Assembly: GCA_036556825.1 (NCBI GenBank)
Contig: DATBIR010000286.1
Coordinates: 1 to 27,696 of the forward strand
DNA: 27,696 bases
Direction: 5' to 3'
Source: JAJKJG01 sp036556825
Lineage (GTDB): Bacteria; Pseudomonadota; Alphaproteobacteria; Rhizobiales; Beijerinckiaceae
Shown: piece after piece, positions 1 to 7,800 of the stretch
Layout: each line of letters starts with the position of its first letter
Position numbering within the stretch: position 1 is the first letter of the stretch
The notes under the pieces: generated by a model
Database searches by the model: none
The model's input: only the letters and a program-made list of their open reading frames with translations
What the model was told of the DNA's origin: nothing
Program-made: the position numbers and the translations under genes

Positions 1-459
1 CGGGTGATCGAGGCTGCAGGTATGGACCCACAGGCGGCTGATCGGCTGCTCCCACGCGCGCCGGATCGCCTCGTTCATCAGGATCCGCCCCCAGCCGCAG
101 CCGATCGCTTCAGGCGCGAGGCCGAAGAAGGACAACTCGCATGTCCGGGGCTCGCGGAAGTCAAGCTCCAGGAGGCCGATGTCCAGGCCGTTCTCCTGCA
201 ACGCGTAGGCCTGCACGCGAGGGTGACCGAGGATCGAGCCCAGCATAGCATCGTCCATGACCACTCGGCTGAACCAGAGCCAGGGCTCGCCGACCCGGCG
301 GAACAGGGCGCGATAGCGAGCGGCGTCTCCCTTCAGTGAAGCCAGCGACCAGTCTTGCCGCGGGGGAGGCCGCGGCGCCGGCGGCGCATGCATCTCGAGA
401 TAGGTGACCACCGCTGCGATCGTGCCCGGCGGCAGGTCGGTATAACCGCTGATTTTCAT
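1..459 (-). CDS. GNAT-family N-acetyltransferase, C-terminus beyond left edge
   Basis: The frame reads from an ATG at 459 leftwards through base 1 without a stop, giving 153 residues of an incomplete protein. Upstream of the ATG is a GGAG sequence 8 bases away, which supports this start. The last third (LSFFGLAPEAIGCGWGRILM) is the strand-beta4/motif-A region of the GNAT fold, with the G-x-G acetyl-CoA pyrophosphate loop (GCGWGR), and is followed by WVHTCSLDHP, the typical beta5 strand. GNAT enzymes move an acetyl group from acetyl-CoA to an amine; the substrate cannot be told here. The N-terminal part, rich in Pro and Arg, is family-specific. The roughly 30-50 C-terminal residues lie outside the window. 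Confidence 0.85.
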   Translation of the reverse strand, partial: MKISGYTDLPPGTIAAVVTYLEMHAPPAPRPPPRQDWSLASLKGDAARYRALFRRVGEPWLWFSRVVMDDAMLGSILGHPRVQAYALQENGLDIGLLELDFREPRTCELSFFGLAPEAIGCGWGRILMNEAIRRAWEQPISRLWVHTCSLDHP

Positions 460-824
460 GGGCCCCGCTCCGTATACCAGGATCTTGGCGCCTGCGACCG
501 ATGGTTGCCGGGGCCGCGAGCGAAGCGCCGGGAAGCATCAAATCGATGCGGCGACGGTCGATCGCGAGGAGCGCACCGGCGAGGCGCTCCGGTTCGTGCG
601 TGGATCATGACCGCAACGGCGTCCAACCTATAGTCATCGAAGCGCATGCCTCGTATCGCAAGACCTTGCGGGAGCACCGCAGATCGTGGCTATTGTGTGA
701 TGCGTTGCCATGAGGCTTCGCCTGCACCGCGGCCGGGGAGCACCGCGGCGGCGGCGTCCGCAAAGCCCCTTGCGGCTCAAGCCCTGCTCGGGCACAGAGG
801 ACCGGGAGGGAGTCGGCCGATCTC
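460..824. other. 365-bp gap between divergent genes, no gene seen
   Basis: This lies between the divergently read GNAT gene and the YbhN-like gene. Several short open frames exist on both strands but none has a plausible composition, ribosome site or recognisable motif. It should hold both promoters; I could not identify a convincing -35/-10 pair. A GGGAGGGAG run at about 805-813 is the only purine-rich element before the downstream start, and at about 12 bases it is slightly far for a ribosome site. Confidence 0.5.
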
Positions 825-1919
825 ATGAAGCATGTGCGTGAGTTCGTGTGGCCCATTATCGGGCTGCTCGCAGTCGTAGTGTCGGGTTGGCTCCTTTATC
901 ATGAGCTTCGCGGTCTCTCGATCGAGGCGCTCTGGTCAAGTCTGCGGGCGATCCCGACGCATCAATATCTCCTTGCAGCCGCGTCGACGCTGGTCGCCTA
1001 TGCGGCCCTTGCCTGGTACGACCGCATCGCCCTCGTGCATCTCGGCATCCACCACATATCCTGGTGGTTCGTCTCCGTCTGCTCTTTCACGACTTATGCC
1101 CTGTCGCACAACATCGGCGCATCGGTCTTCTCGGGGGCCCTCGTGCGTTACCGGGCCTATACCTCCAAGGGGCTCAGCGCTCCCCAGGTGGCGGTGCTGG
1201 TGGCACTCTGCTCCTTTACCTTCGGCCTCGGCACCGTGTTGCTCGGCGGTATCGTACTGACCATCTATCCGGAGCTCTTCTCGCGGTTGCCGGAGGCGAT
1301 CCCGGCCTTTCTACGGGAGACCACCACGGCGCGGGTTGTCGGCGTCGCAATGCTGGCCTTCGTCATGCTCTACGTGGTCGGATCGATCCTGCATCTGCGG
1401 CCGCTCTGCATCCGCGATTTCAAGCTGGAATATCCGCGTCCGGCGGTCATGGTGCGGCAGCTCATCGCCGCCCCGCTCGAGCTGCTCGGCGCGGCCGGCA
1501 TCATCTATTTTGCGCTTCCGGAGACGGGCAATCCTGGCTTTATCGCCGTGCTGGCAGCCTTCCTCGCCTCCTTCTCGGCGGCCCTTGCCAGCCATGCGCC
1601 CGGCGGCCTCGGCGTTTTCGAGCTGGTCTTCGTCGCCATCATGCCGGATGTGCCGAAAGCGGAGGTGCTCGCCGCCCTGATCATCTTCCGCGTGTTCTAC
1701 CTGCTGGTCCCATTCGCCATGGCAATCGTCGTCGTGCTCCTGTTCGAGCGCTCGCGCGTCGCGCAGGCCTGGCGCGACCGCACCGCCGCCCAGGGCTTGT
1801 CGCCCATCCCCTCGCCGCTGCACATGCCTTCCGCCGCGCCGGCGCCGGCGGTTCATCCTCATCCCGCCGCGCCGGCGCCCGCGGCAACGACCGCGCCGCC
1901 GGGTGTCGCGAGCCACTGA
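825..1919 (+). CDS. YbhN/LPG-synthase-TM-like (UPF0104) integral membrane protein
   Basis: 364 residues with about eight hydrophobic segments, beginning with a membrane segment right after MKHVREFVW. The motif SHAPGGLGVFE near residue 250 is the conserved P-x-GlGv-E signature of the lysylphosphatidylglycerol synthase transmembrane domain family (UPF0104, E. coli YbhN), whose MprF members flip or modify phospholipids. There is no catalytic aminoacyl-transferase domain, so this is the stand-alone membrane type, whose substrate is unknown. The last 35 residues are a Pro/Ala-rich tail that looks disordered. The end overlaps the next gene by 17 bases, which suggests translational coupling. Confidence 0.85.
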   Translation: MKHVREFVWPIIGLLAVVVSGWLLYHELRGLSIEALWSSLRAIPTHQYLLAAASTLVAYAALAWYDRIALVHLGIHHISWWFVSVCSFTTYALSHNIGASVFSGALVRYRAYTSKGLSAPQVAVLVALCSFTFGLGTVLLGGIVLTIYPELFSRLPEAIPAFLRETTTARVVGVAMLAFVMLYVVGSILHLRPLCIRDFKLEYPRPAVMVRQLIAAPLELLGAAGIIYFALPETGNPGFIAVLAAFLASFSAALASHAPGGLGVFELVFVAIMPDVPKAEVLAALIIFRVFYLLVPFAMAIVVVLLFERSRVAQAWRDRTAAQGLSPIPSPLHMPSAAPAPAVHPHPAAPAPAATTAPPGVASH

Positions 1920-2754
1920 TCCGGGTGTGCGTGCCCGGGCGCGGCGCCTCGCCTTGGGGCTGGCGACCATCTTCGGCCTGTCGCCCGGCGGCTTCTTCAT
2001 TCCGTACCGCTATGCCGGGTCAGCGCGCCGCGCGGACTATCCGGCGCTGCATCCACTGTTCGATGCCGCAACCGCAAATATCGAGGCGGTCCTGCGCGCG
2101 ATCGAGGCCCACCGGGATGATCTTCTGCGCATCGCCGCAGACGCCGGTCCGGCGCGCTTCGATCAGGACTGGTTTCCCCGGCTCGACGCGGCGGCGGCCT
2201 ACGCCCTGGTGCGGCGCGAGCGCCCGCGCCGCATTGTCGAGATCGGCTCCGGCCATTCAACCCGCTTTCTCGCCCGCGCCATCGCCGATGGCGGGCTTGC
2301 CACCGAACTGGTCTGCATCGATCCGGCGCCACGGGCCTCGCTCGACCAGCTCAGGCTTTGTCACCACAGGCAGCTCCTGTCCGAGGTCGATCCCGGCCTG
2401 TTCGAAACGCTCGTCCCCGGCGACATCCTGTTCATCGATTCGAGTCACATCGCCATGCCGGGAACCGACGTCGACCGGCTCTTCCTCGATATCCTGCCGC
2501 GTCTTGGACGCGGCGTTCTGGTCCATGTGCACGACGTCTTCCTGCCCGACGCCTACCCCGCCGCCTGGACATGGCGCGGCTATAACGAGCAGCTTGTCGC
2601 AGGTGCGCTGCTGCAGGGCAGGGGCTACGAGATCGTGTTCGCCAGCCATCACGTGGCGGCGCGCCGCCCGGAATGGACCGAGCAGGGCGTTCTGGCGCAG
2701 CTGCCGCTGCTGGCGGACGCGCACGAAACGAGCCTCTGGCTGAGGAAGAGCTGA
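1903..2754 (+). CDS. Class I SAM-dependent methyltransferase (Methyltransf_24 type)
   Basis: 283 residues from a GTG start inside the end of the upstream gene; a second GTG at 1927 is an alternative. The Rossmann motif I is IVEIGSGHSTRFLA at about residues 111-124, followed by an acidic motif II (LVCIDP) and motif IV-like DILFIDSSHI, the pattern of Methyltransf_24 enzymes. The methyl acceptor is unknown. Overlap with a YbhN-like membrane protein hints at a surface or lipid-related role, but that is inference only. Confidence 0.8.
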   Translation: MSRATDPGVRARARRLALGLATIFGLSPGGFFIPYRYAGSARRADYPALHPLFDAATANIEAVLRAIEAHRDDLLRIAADAGPARFDQDWFPRLDAAAAYALVRRERPRRIVEIGSGHSTRFLARAIADGGLATELVCIDPAPRASLDQLRLCHHRQLLSEVDPGLFETLVPGDILFIDSSHIAMPGTDVDRLFLDILPRLGRGVLVHVHDVFLPDAYPAAWTWRGYNEQLVAGALLQGRGYEIVFASHHVAARRPEWTEQGVLAQLPLLADAHETSLWLRKS

Positions 2755-2833
2755 CGCAAGCTGCCGGCCTGCCCGCGGGTGCCTGCGCGCGGCGTGCGCA
2801 TCCCCGGGCAGAAACGCGCGCGTCTGCGGGCCG

Positions 2834-3223
2834 CTCGGTGCGCGCTTCGGCGTCCTGTGGACCGTCGCGATGACGGAGGGCGCCACCGCATTCGGAGCGC
2901 TTGTCATGCCGTTTGCGCCGCCCTGGCTCACCCTCGTGATCGCGCCGCTCATGGGCATCGCTCTCAACGGCACGTCCACCGTTCTTTACGGCACCGTGCC
3001 GGAACTCGTGCCGCCGCGCGCGCACACACGCGCCTTCGGCCTGTTCTACACAGGCACGATCGGCGCCAGTGCCGGCGCGCCGGTCCTGCTCGGGATCATC
3101 AGCGACCTTGTCTCGATCGCGCTGGCGATGGCCGGCCTCGCGGTGTCCGTCCTGACCGCGCCCGTGCTGGCTCTCGCCCTCCGGGCTCCGCTTGCGCAAG
3201 CGTCAGCAGCATCTTCGCCGTGA
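2834..3223 (+). pseudogene. MFS transporter C-terminal remnant
   Basis: The reading frame from 2834 gives GARFGVLWTVAMTEGATAFG and continues through 3223 with three hydrophobic segments typical of the last helices of a major-facilitator transporter. MFS proteins are about 400 residues and only about 120-130 are left. The ATG at 2870 lies in the middle of a helix and lacks a ribosome site. No other part of the transporter is found upstream, where the previous gene ends at 2754. A decayed copy is the simplest reading; a short functional membrane protein starting at 2870 is less likely. Confidence 0.6.
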
Positions 3224-3493
3224 GCGCAGCGTGACGGGCCGGTGATGTCCTGAGCTGCGCTGCGCAATCACTGGCGCGGGCAGCCTGCGCCGGAGGAGCG
3301 ATGCGAGCGGGCGGCTTTGCGGTCGACGCAACCGGCTTGGCCTGCGCTGCTGCGGGCTTTGCCGGTCGTGCCGAGGCTTCAGGGACTCTCCCGGAATCCG
3401 TTCGCGGCTCCACCTGTTGTGGCGCTATTTATGCAACATTGCTATTCGCGATGCCGAGCGCAGTAACTGTTCACCGATTTATTCGCTGCACCG

Positions 3494-5722
3494 CTAGACG
3501 CTGCCGACAGTCCTGAGGCGCGCGCGCGAATGAATCTCGCCCTGGCTGAGGACCGGGGTCTCGCGGCGGAAACGCTCGATGATTGAGCGCACGAACGGCC
3601 GCGAGCCGACCGAGGTGACGAGCACCGGCATCTCGCCCATGCGCGCCGCCTCCTCGAAGCGATCGCGCACCGTGTTGACGAACTCGCTGAGCCGCGAGGG
3701 CTGCATGGCGAGGTGACGGTCGTCGCCGTGGCCGACGATCGATTCGAGAAATGCCTGTTCCCATTGCGGCGACAGGGTGATGATCGGGATATGGCCGCCC
3801 GGCGCGGTGTACTGCGCGCAGATCTGACGTGCCAGCCGCGTGCGCACGTGCTCGGCGATGTCGCGCGGATTCTTGAGCGAGCCGCACACCTCGGAAATGC
3901 CTTCGATGATGGTGCCGAGGTCGCGGATCGAGACGCGTTCGGCGAGCAGATATTGCAGCACGCGCTGGATGCCCGTCGTCGAGATCTGCGCCGGCACGAT
4001 TTCCTTGATCAGTTCGGTGTGCTCCTTCGGCAGCTCCTTCAGCAGCTTTTGCACCTCGACATGCGAGAGCAACTCCGACATGTGGGCCTTGATCACCTCG
4101 GCGAGGTGGGTCGACATGACGGTCGCGGCATCCACGACCGTGTAGCCGCGCAACTGCGCCTCGTCGCGAAGGGCGGCGTCGAGCCACGTGCAGGGGAGCC
4201 CGAAGGTCGGTTCGAGCATGTGGTGGCCCGGGAGCTGCACCTGACCGCCCATCGGGTCCATGGCCATGAACAGGTTCGGGAAGACGGCGCCGTCGCCGGC
4301 GTCGATCTCCTTGACCCGGATGGTGTAGGCGTTGGCCTCGAGATGCACGTTGTCGAGGATGCGCACCGACGGCATCACGAAGCCGACCTCGGCGGCGACC
4401 TGGCGACGCAGCGCCTTGATCTGCTCGGTCAGGCGGTCGGAGCCGTCGGGCGAATTGACCAGCGGCAGCAGCGCATAGCCGATCTCGATCTTGAGGTCGT
4501 CCATCTTGAGGACGTCGGTGATCGGCTCCTCCCTGGGAGCGCCGGGGGCGCCGGCCTCTGCCGGCGTGCCGTCGGCAGCAATGCCCATGGCGGCGCGCGC
4601 CTTGTTCTGCTGGTCGATCTTGCGTGCCAGCCAGGCGGCGCCGCCGGCGAGCGTCACGAACGGCAGCATCGGGATGCCGGGCAGCAACGCAATGGCGCCC
4701 ATCACCGCCGCCGACATGCCGAGGGCCTTGGGGTAATTGGAGAGCTGCTTCCCGAGCGCCTTGTCGGCGGCGCCGCGCACGCCGGCTTTCGAGACGAGAA
4801 GGCCGGCCGCGGTCGAAACGATCAGCGCTGGAACCTGCGAGACGAGACCGTCGCCGCAGGTCAGCAGCGTGTAGCTCTTGGCTGCCTCGCCGAAGCCCAT
4901 GCCCTGCTGCGCCACGCCGATGATGATGCCGCCGATCACGTTGATGAAGGTGATCAGCAAGGCCGCAATGGCGTCGCCACGCACGAATTTCGAGGCGCCG
5001 TCCATGGCGCCGTAGAATGATGATTCGTCCTCGAGCGCCTTGCGCCGCTCCCTGGCGGCCGTCTCGTCGATCAGCCCCGCCGAGAGATCGGCATCGATGG
5101 CCATCTGCTTGCCCGGCATGGCGTCGAGGGTGAAACGCGCCGCCACCTCGGCGATGCGGCCCGAGCCCTTGGTGATGACGACGAAGTTCACGATGATCAG
5201 GATCGCGAAGACGATCACGCCAATCACGAAGTTGCCCGACATCACGAAGTTGCCGAACGCCTCGATCACGTGGCCCGCTGCTGCCGTACCCTCGTGCCCG
5301 TGCGCCAGAATCAGGCGCGTGGAGGCGAGGTTGAGCGCGAGCCGCAGCATGGTCGCGACGAGCAACACGGTCGGGAAGACCGAGAATTCGAGGGGCTCCT
5401 CGATGAACAGCGAGGTCATCAGGATCAGCACGGACACGATGATCGAGACGGCCAGGAGCAGATCGAGCAGCAGCGGCGGCAGAGGAAAGACAAGCACCAC
5501 GAGGATGCCCATCACGCCGATGGCGAGGAACAGGTCGCTGCGCTTGGCAAGGGCGCCCATCTCGCCCATCGTCGGCAGGCCAAGGCCGCCGATGCCGCCC
5601 ACGCCGGCGTTGCCGCCGCCGAAGCGACGCGTGCCGGCTCGCGCGGCGCCCCCCGCTGTCGCGGCCGGTTGCACCCCGGCCACCGATCCTATCGGTGCCG
5701 CCATCGCCGCCGCCTCATCCAT
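3494..5722 (-). CDS. flhA: Flagellar export apparatus protein FlhA
   Basis: 742 residues from the ATG at 5722, which has GGCAGGG just upstream; a TTG at 5758 would add 12 residues but is less likely. FlhA is the large inner-membrane component of the flagellar type III export gate. The N-terminal half has about eight membrane segments (for example FPLPPLLLDLLLAV) and the conserved block RLALNLASTRLIL; the acidic FHIPEP-family loop region DAMPGKQMAIDADL follows. The C-terminal half, from about residue 390 (MDDLKIEIGYALLPLVN), is the cytosolic domain that forms the nonameric chaperone-docking ring. It is transcribed alone, away from the other flagellar genes, with its own CtrA box 54 bases upstream of the ATG. 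Confidence 0.97.
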   Translation of the reverse strand: MDEAAAMAAPIGSVAGVQPAATAGGAARAGTRRFGGGNAGVGGIGGLGLPTMGEMGALAKRSDLFLAIGVMGILVVLVFPLPPLLLDLLLAVSIIVSVLILMTSLFIEEPLEFSVFPTVLLVATMLRLALNLASTRLILAHGHEGTAAAGHVIEAFGNFVMSGNFVIGVIVFAILIIVNFVVITKGSGRIAEVAARFTLDAMPGKQMAIDADLSAGLIDETAARERRKALEDESSFYGAMDGASKFVRGDAIAALLITFINVIGGIIIGVAQQGMGFGEAAKSYTLLTCGDGLVSQVPALIVSTAAGLLVSKAGVRGAADKALGKQLSNYPKALGMSAAVMGAIALLPGIPMLPFVTLAGGAAWLARKIDQQNKARAAMGIAADGTPAEAGAPGAPREEPITDVLKMDDLKIEIGYALLPLVNSPDGSDRLTEQIKALRRQVAAEVGFVMPSVRILDNVHLEANAYTIRVKEIDAGDGAVFPNLFMAMDPMGGQVQLPGHHMLEPTFGLPCTWLDAALRDEAQLRGYTVVDAATVMSTHLAEVIKAHMSELLSHVEVQKLLKELPKEHTELIKEIVPAQISTTGIQRVLQYLLAERVSIRDLGTIIEGISEVCGSLKNPRDIAEHVRTRLARQICAQYTAPGGHIPIITLSPQWEQAFLESIVGHGDDRHLAMQPSRLSEFVNTVRDRFEEAARMGEMPVLVTSVGSRPFVRSIIERFRRETPVLSQGEIHSRARLRTVGSV

Positions 5723-5776
5723 GAACGCCCGACCCTGCCTTGCGCCTCGTCTAGGCAAGTTTTGCCGAGTGCATGG

Positions 5777-5791
5777 TTAGCGGCCGGTTAA
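5777..5791 (-). promoter_or_regulatory. CtrA-type box upstream of flhA
   Basis: On the plus strand the bases read TTAG-CGGCCGG-TTAA, i.e. TTAA-N7-CTAA in the direction of flhA, one mismatch from the Caulobacter CtrA consensus TTAA-N7-TTAA. It shares GGTTAGCGnnCnGTTAA with the boxes before fliF and the HNH gene. Confidence 0.75.
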
Positions 5792-5828
5792 TTCTCCTGG
5801 CAGGGCAGGGGCGTTGGCCAGGAATGCG

Positions 5829-6647
5829 TTACGGCCCAGACCCCGTCGGCGTGTCGATCCGAGCGTCTGCGCGGCCGGCGCGCTCGCCGGCCTCGAGCGC
5901 GCATTTGGCGAGGTGCGCCGGGCGGTTGACGACCTGCAGGTTCGCGGTGCCCCAGAAGCCGAGCAGTTCAGGCCACGGCCGTTCGCGGTGCTCGCGCCAG
6001 ACGCGGAACAGGGGCGTGCGATGGTCGACCTCGGCGGTCCTGAGAAGCCGGGCGCCGGTCTCGCCGCAGCGTCGCTGCTGGCGGCGCCGCAAGAGGCGGT
6101 CGTGCTCGGCCGGGGCGGTCCACAGCTTCCAGGCCGCAACGCAGCCGGCGTGCCAGCCGGCCTTGCGGTTGACCTTGCCGTCGCCCCACAGGTCGCTGTG
6201 CCATCCGAAGCGGTACACGGGCTGCCCACAGATGCAGCACTGGCCGGGGCCGAGCGCGAAGGCTTTTTCGCGATACGGGGCCGGCGGCGCACGGAAGGTT
6301 GCTGCAACACCATTGCGCTTGCGCGGATCGAGCCGCCACGACCAGCCGGGCGGAGCGCCGCTGCGCGCGGCGAGCGTGCGTGCCAGGTAATCGGCGCGCA
6401 GCGGATGGGCGCGCCAGTAGCTCTCGACAGCACGGCGGGGGGTCGGCGGGATGAAGGGTCGCGCCAGGGCGTGAGCGAGGACGCAGCCCGGAAACGACTC
6501 GGGCAGGCTGCGCCCGAGCCGTGCCAATGAGCGCGCATTGCGCTCGGCGCGAAAACGCGACGGCATCGTCTCGATCTGCCGTCGCGCCTCCACGAACCAG
6601 GGCTCCCAGGCGGGAGCCGCGCTCTCTTCTGCCACCGTCCTCGCCAT
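5829..6647 (-). CDS. HNH-fold nuclease-like protein with CtrA box
   Basis: 272 residues. The C-terminal half carries an HNH motif: DH at 208-209 (AEVDHRTPL), N236 (TANLQVV) and H245 (RPAHLAKC), so all three residues of the metal-binding nuclease site are present. Zinc ligands appear to be C137/C140 (CxxC) and H166/C169 (WHAGC), both placed before the HNH core; the Cys pair that usually sits beside the last His is absent (N241, A244). HNH proteins cut nucleic acids as nicking or double-strand endonucleases; the target here is unknown. The N-terminal 130 residues are Arg-rich and not recognised. The gene sits behind flhA in the same direction. No good ribosome site precedes the ATG. Confidence 0.75.
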   Translation of the reverse strand: MARTVAEESAAPAWEPWFVEARRQIETMPSRFRAERNARSLARLGRSLPESFPGCVLAHALARPFIPPTPRRAVESYWRAHPLRADYLARTLAARSGAPPGWSWRLDPRKRNGVAATFRAPPAPYREKAFALGPGQCCICGQPVYRFGWHSDLWGDGKVNRKAGWHAGCVAAWKLWTAPAEHDRLLRRRQQRRCGETGARLLRTAEVDHRTPLFRVWREHRERPWPELLGFWGTANLQVVNRPAHLAKCALEAGERAGRADARIDTPTGSGP

Positions 6648-6674
6648 GTGGTGGCGAGTCTTGCAAGCGGGCGG

Positions 6675-6689
6675 TTAGCGTGCCGTTAA
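6675..6689 (-). promoter_or_regulatory. CtrA-type box upstream of the HNH gene
   Basis: Plus strand TTAG-CGTGCCG-TTAA; in gene direction TTAA-N7-CTAA. The box ends only 27 bases before the ATG at 6647. If it overlaps the -35 region as in Caulobacter CtrA-activated promoters, transcription would begin at or very near the start codon. Confidence 0.7.
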
Positions 6690-6889
6690 GCGGCTCGCTC
6701 CCGTGCCGCGGATGTTCGGTCTTCGCCCGGATCCGCAGGAGATGGCTTGGAGCCGTTTCCACTCACGCCAATCCCGACTTGCGCTTTGATGCGGATATCG
6801 GACAGGCCCGAGATCCGCTGGAACGGCTCACGCTTTTCCACAAAGCGCATCTTCTTCGGCGAACCGGACCCACGTCGCCGGAAAGTGTT

Positions 6890-7774
6890 CTAGGCGGCGC
6901 CGCGAACCGCGGATGCGGCGTCGCGCAGGAACGGGCCGGCGAGGCGGTGGAACGTGTCGGCGGCGTCCCATTGCACGAGATGCTTGCAGCCCGGCACGAC
7001 ATGCAGATCGAGATCCGGGATTTCCTGGCGGGCAAGCGCGACGCGCCTGGCCGCCTCGCCGCGATCCTCGCGGCCGTAGATCATCAGGAGGGGCTGGCGC
7101 ATCTCGCCGAGCCGCTGCCACAGCGGATTCTCCTTCTGACCGCCGCCGCCGGCGGCGCGGGCCACCGCACCCGCGCGCTTGCGCGCCTGAAACGCGCGAA
7201 AGTTCTTGCCCGTGCCCATGCGCAGGCGCAATGCGACCTCCTCGTCGGTGATCAGCGCGTGGTCGAACAGATTGCGTTCGAGCAGCGCCCTGGCATCGGC
7301 TGCAGTCGGCTCGGTGTCGCCGCCTTCGTCGCCCTCGGCAGGGCCGGCCTTTTTGCCCGTCGTTTCGGCCAGGGGCGGCAGCAGGCTGCCGGTGCCGAGC
7401 ACCACGACGCGGCTCACCCGCTCGGGATGGGTGAGGGCCAGCCGCACGGCCATCGCTCCGGCCTGCGAGTGTCCGACGAGCGCGGCGCGCTCGAGACCGA
7501 GCGCATCCATGAAAGCGAGGATGAACGACGTGCGGAAGCCGAGCCCCCAATCCGGCGGATCGTCAGACAAGCCGAAGCCCGGCTGGTCGTAGGCGATGGC
7601 ACGCACGCCGCACGCGGCCAGCGGGCCGAGGTTGCGCCGCCATACGTCCGCGGACGAGCCGAGCGAGGCGCCGTGCAGGAGAATCGCCGGCGGCCCGTCG
7701 CCCTGCGCAAGATAGCGCGTGCGCAGCCCTTGCACCGGGACGAATGCGTCGGTCGGATCGGAGGTCGCTGCCAT
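6890..7774 (-). CDS. Alpha/beta hydrolase, meta-cleavage-hydrolase-like
   Basis: 294 residues from the ATG at 7774, chosen because AGGAG lies 8 bases upstream; an in-frame ATG at 7795 has no ribosome site. The catalytic triad is readable: nucleophile S103 in GHSQAG, D237 in YGREDRG and H265 in GCKHLVQW. The oxyanion-hole HG is at 34-35 (LLHGASLG). The fold and the cap region resemble hydrolases acting on C-C or ester bonds such as meta-cleavage product hydrolases, but the substrate is not determined. It lies 26 bases behind the VOC protein gene, so the two are probably one operon; an extradiol-dioxygenase-like protein followed by such a hydrolase is a common pairing in aromatic-ring degradation. 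Confidence 0.8.
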   Translation of the reverse strand: MAATSDPTDAFVPVQGLRTRYLAQGDGPPAILLHGASLGSSADVWRRNLGPLAACGVRAIAYDQPGFGLSDDPPDWGLGFRTSFILAFMDALGLERAALVGHSQAGAMAVRLALTHPERVSRVVVLGTGSLLPPLAETTGKKAGPAEGDEGGDTEPTAADARALLERNLFDHALITDEEVALRLRMGTGKNFRAFQARKRAGAVARAAGGGGQKENPLWQRLGEMRQPLLMIYGREDRGEAARRVALARQEIPDLDLHVVPGCKHLVQWDAADTFHRLAGPFLRDAASAVRGAA

Positions 7775-7800
7775 CGCTGCTGCTCCTGTCGTCATGCAGG

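Noticed and set aside
1064..2743. Long rightward frame of 559 codons
   Set aside because: It overlaps the membrane protein and methyltransferase genes in another frame and has an Arg/Ala/Ser-rich shadow composition without motifs.
3099..3413. Leftward Ala/Pro/Lys-rich open frame behind flhA
   Set aside because: Its second half is antisense to the MFS remnant, it has no clear ribosome site, and such frames are common on the opposite strand of GC-rich genes.
3713..5020. Long rightward frame antisense to flhA
   Set aside because: His/Arg/Asp-rich antisense shadow typical of GC-rich coding sequence; flhA is unmistakable on the other strand.
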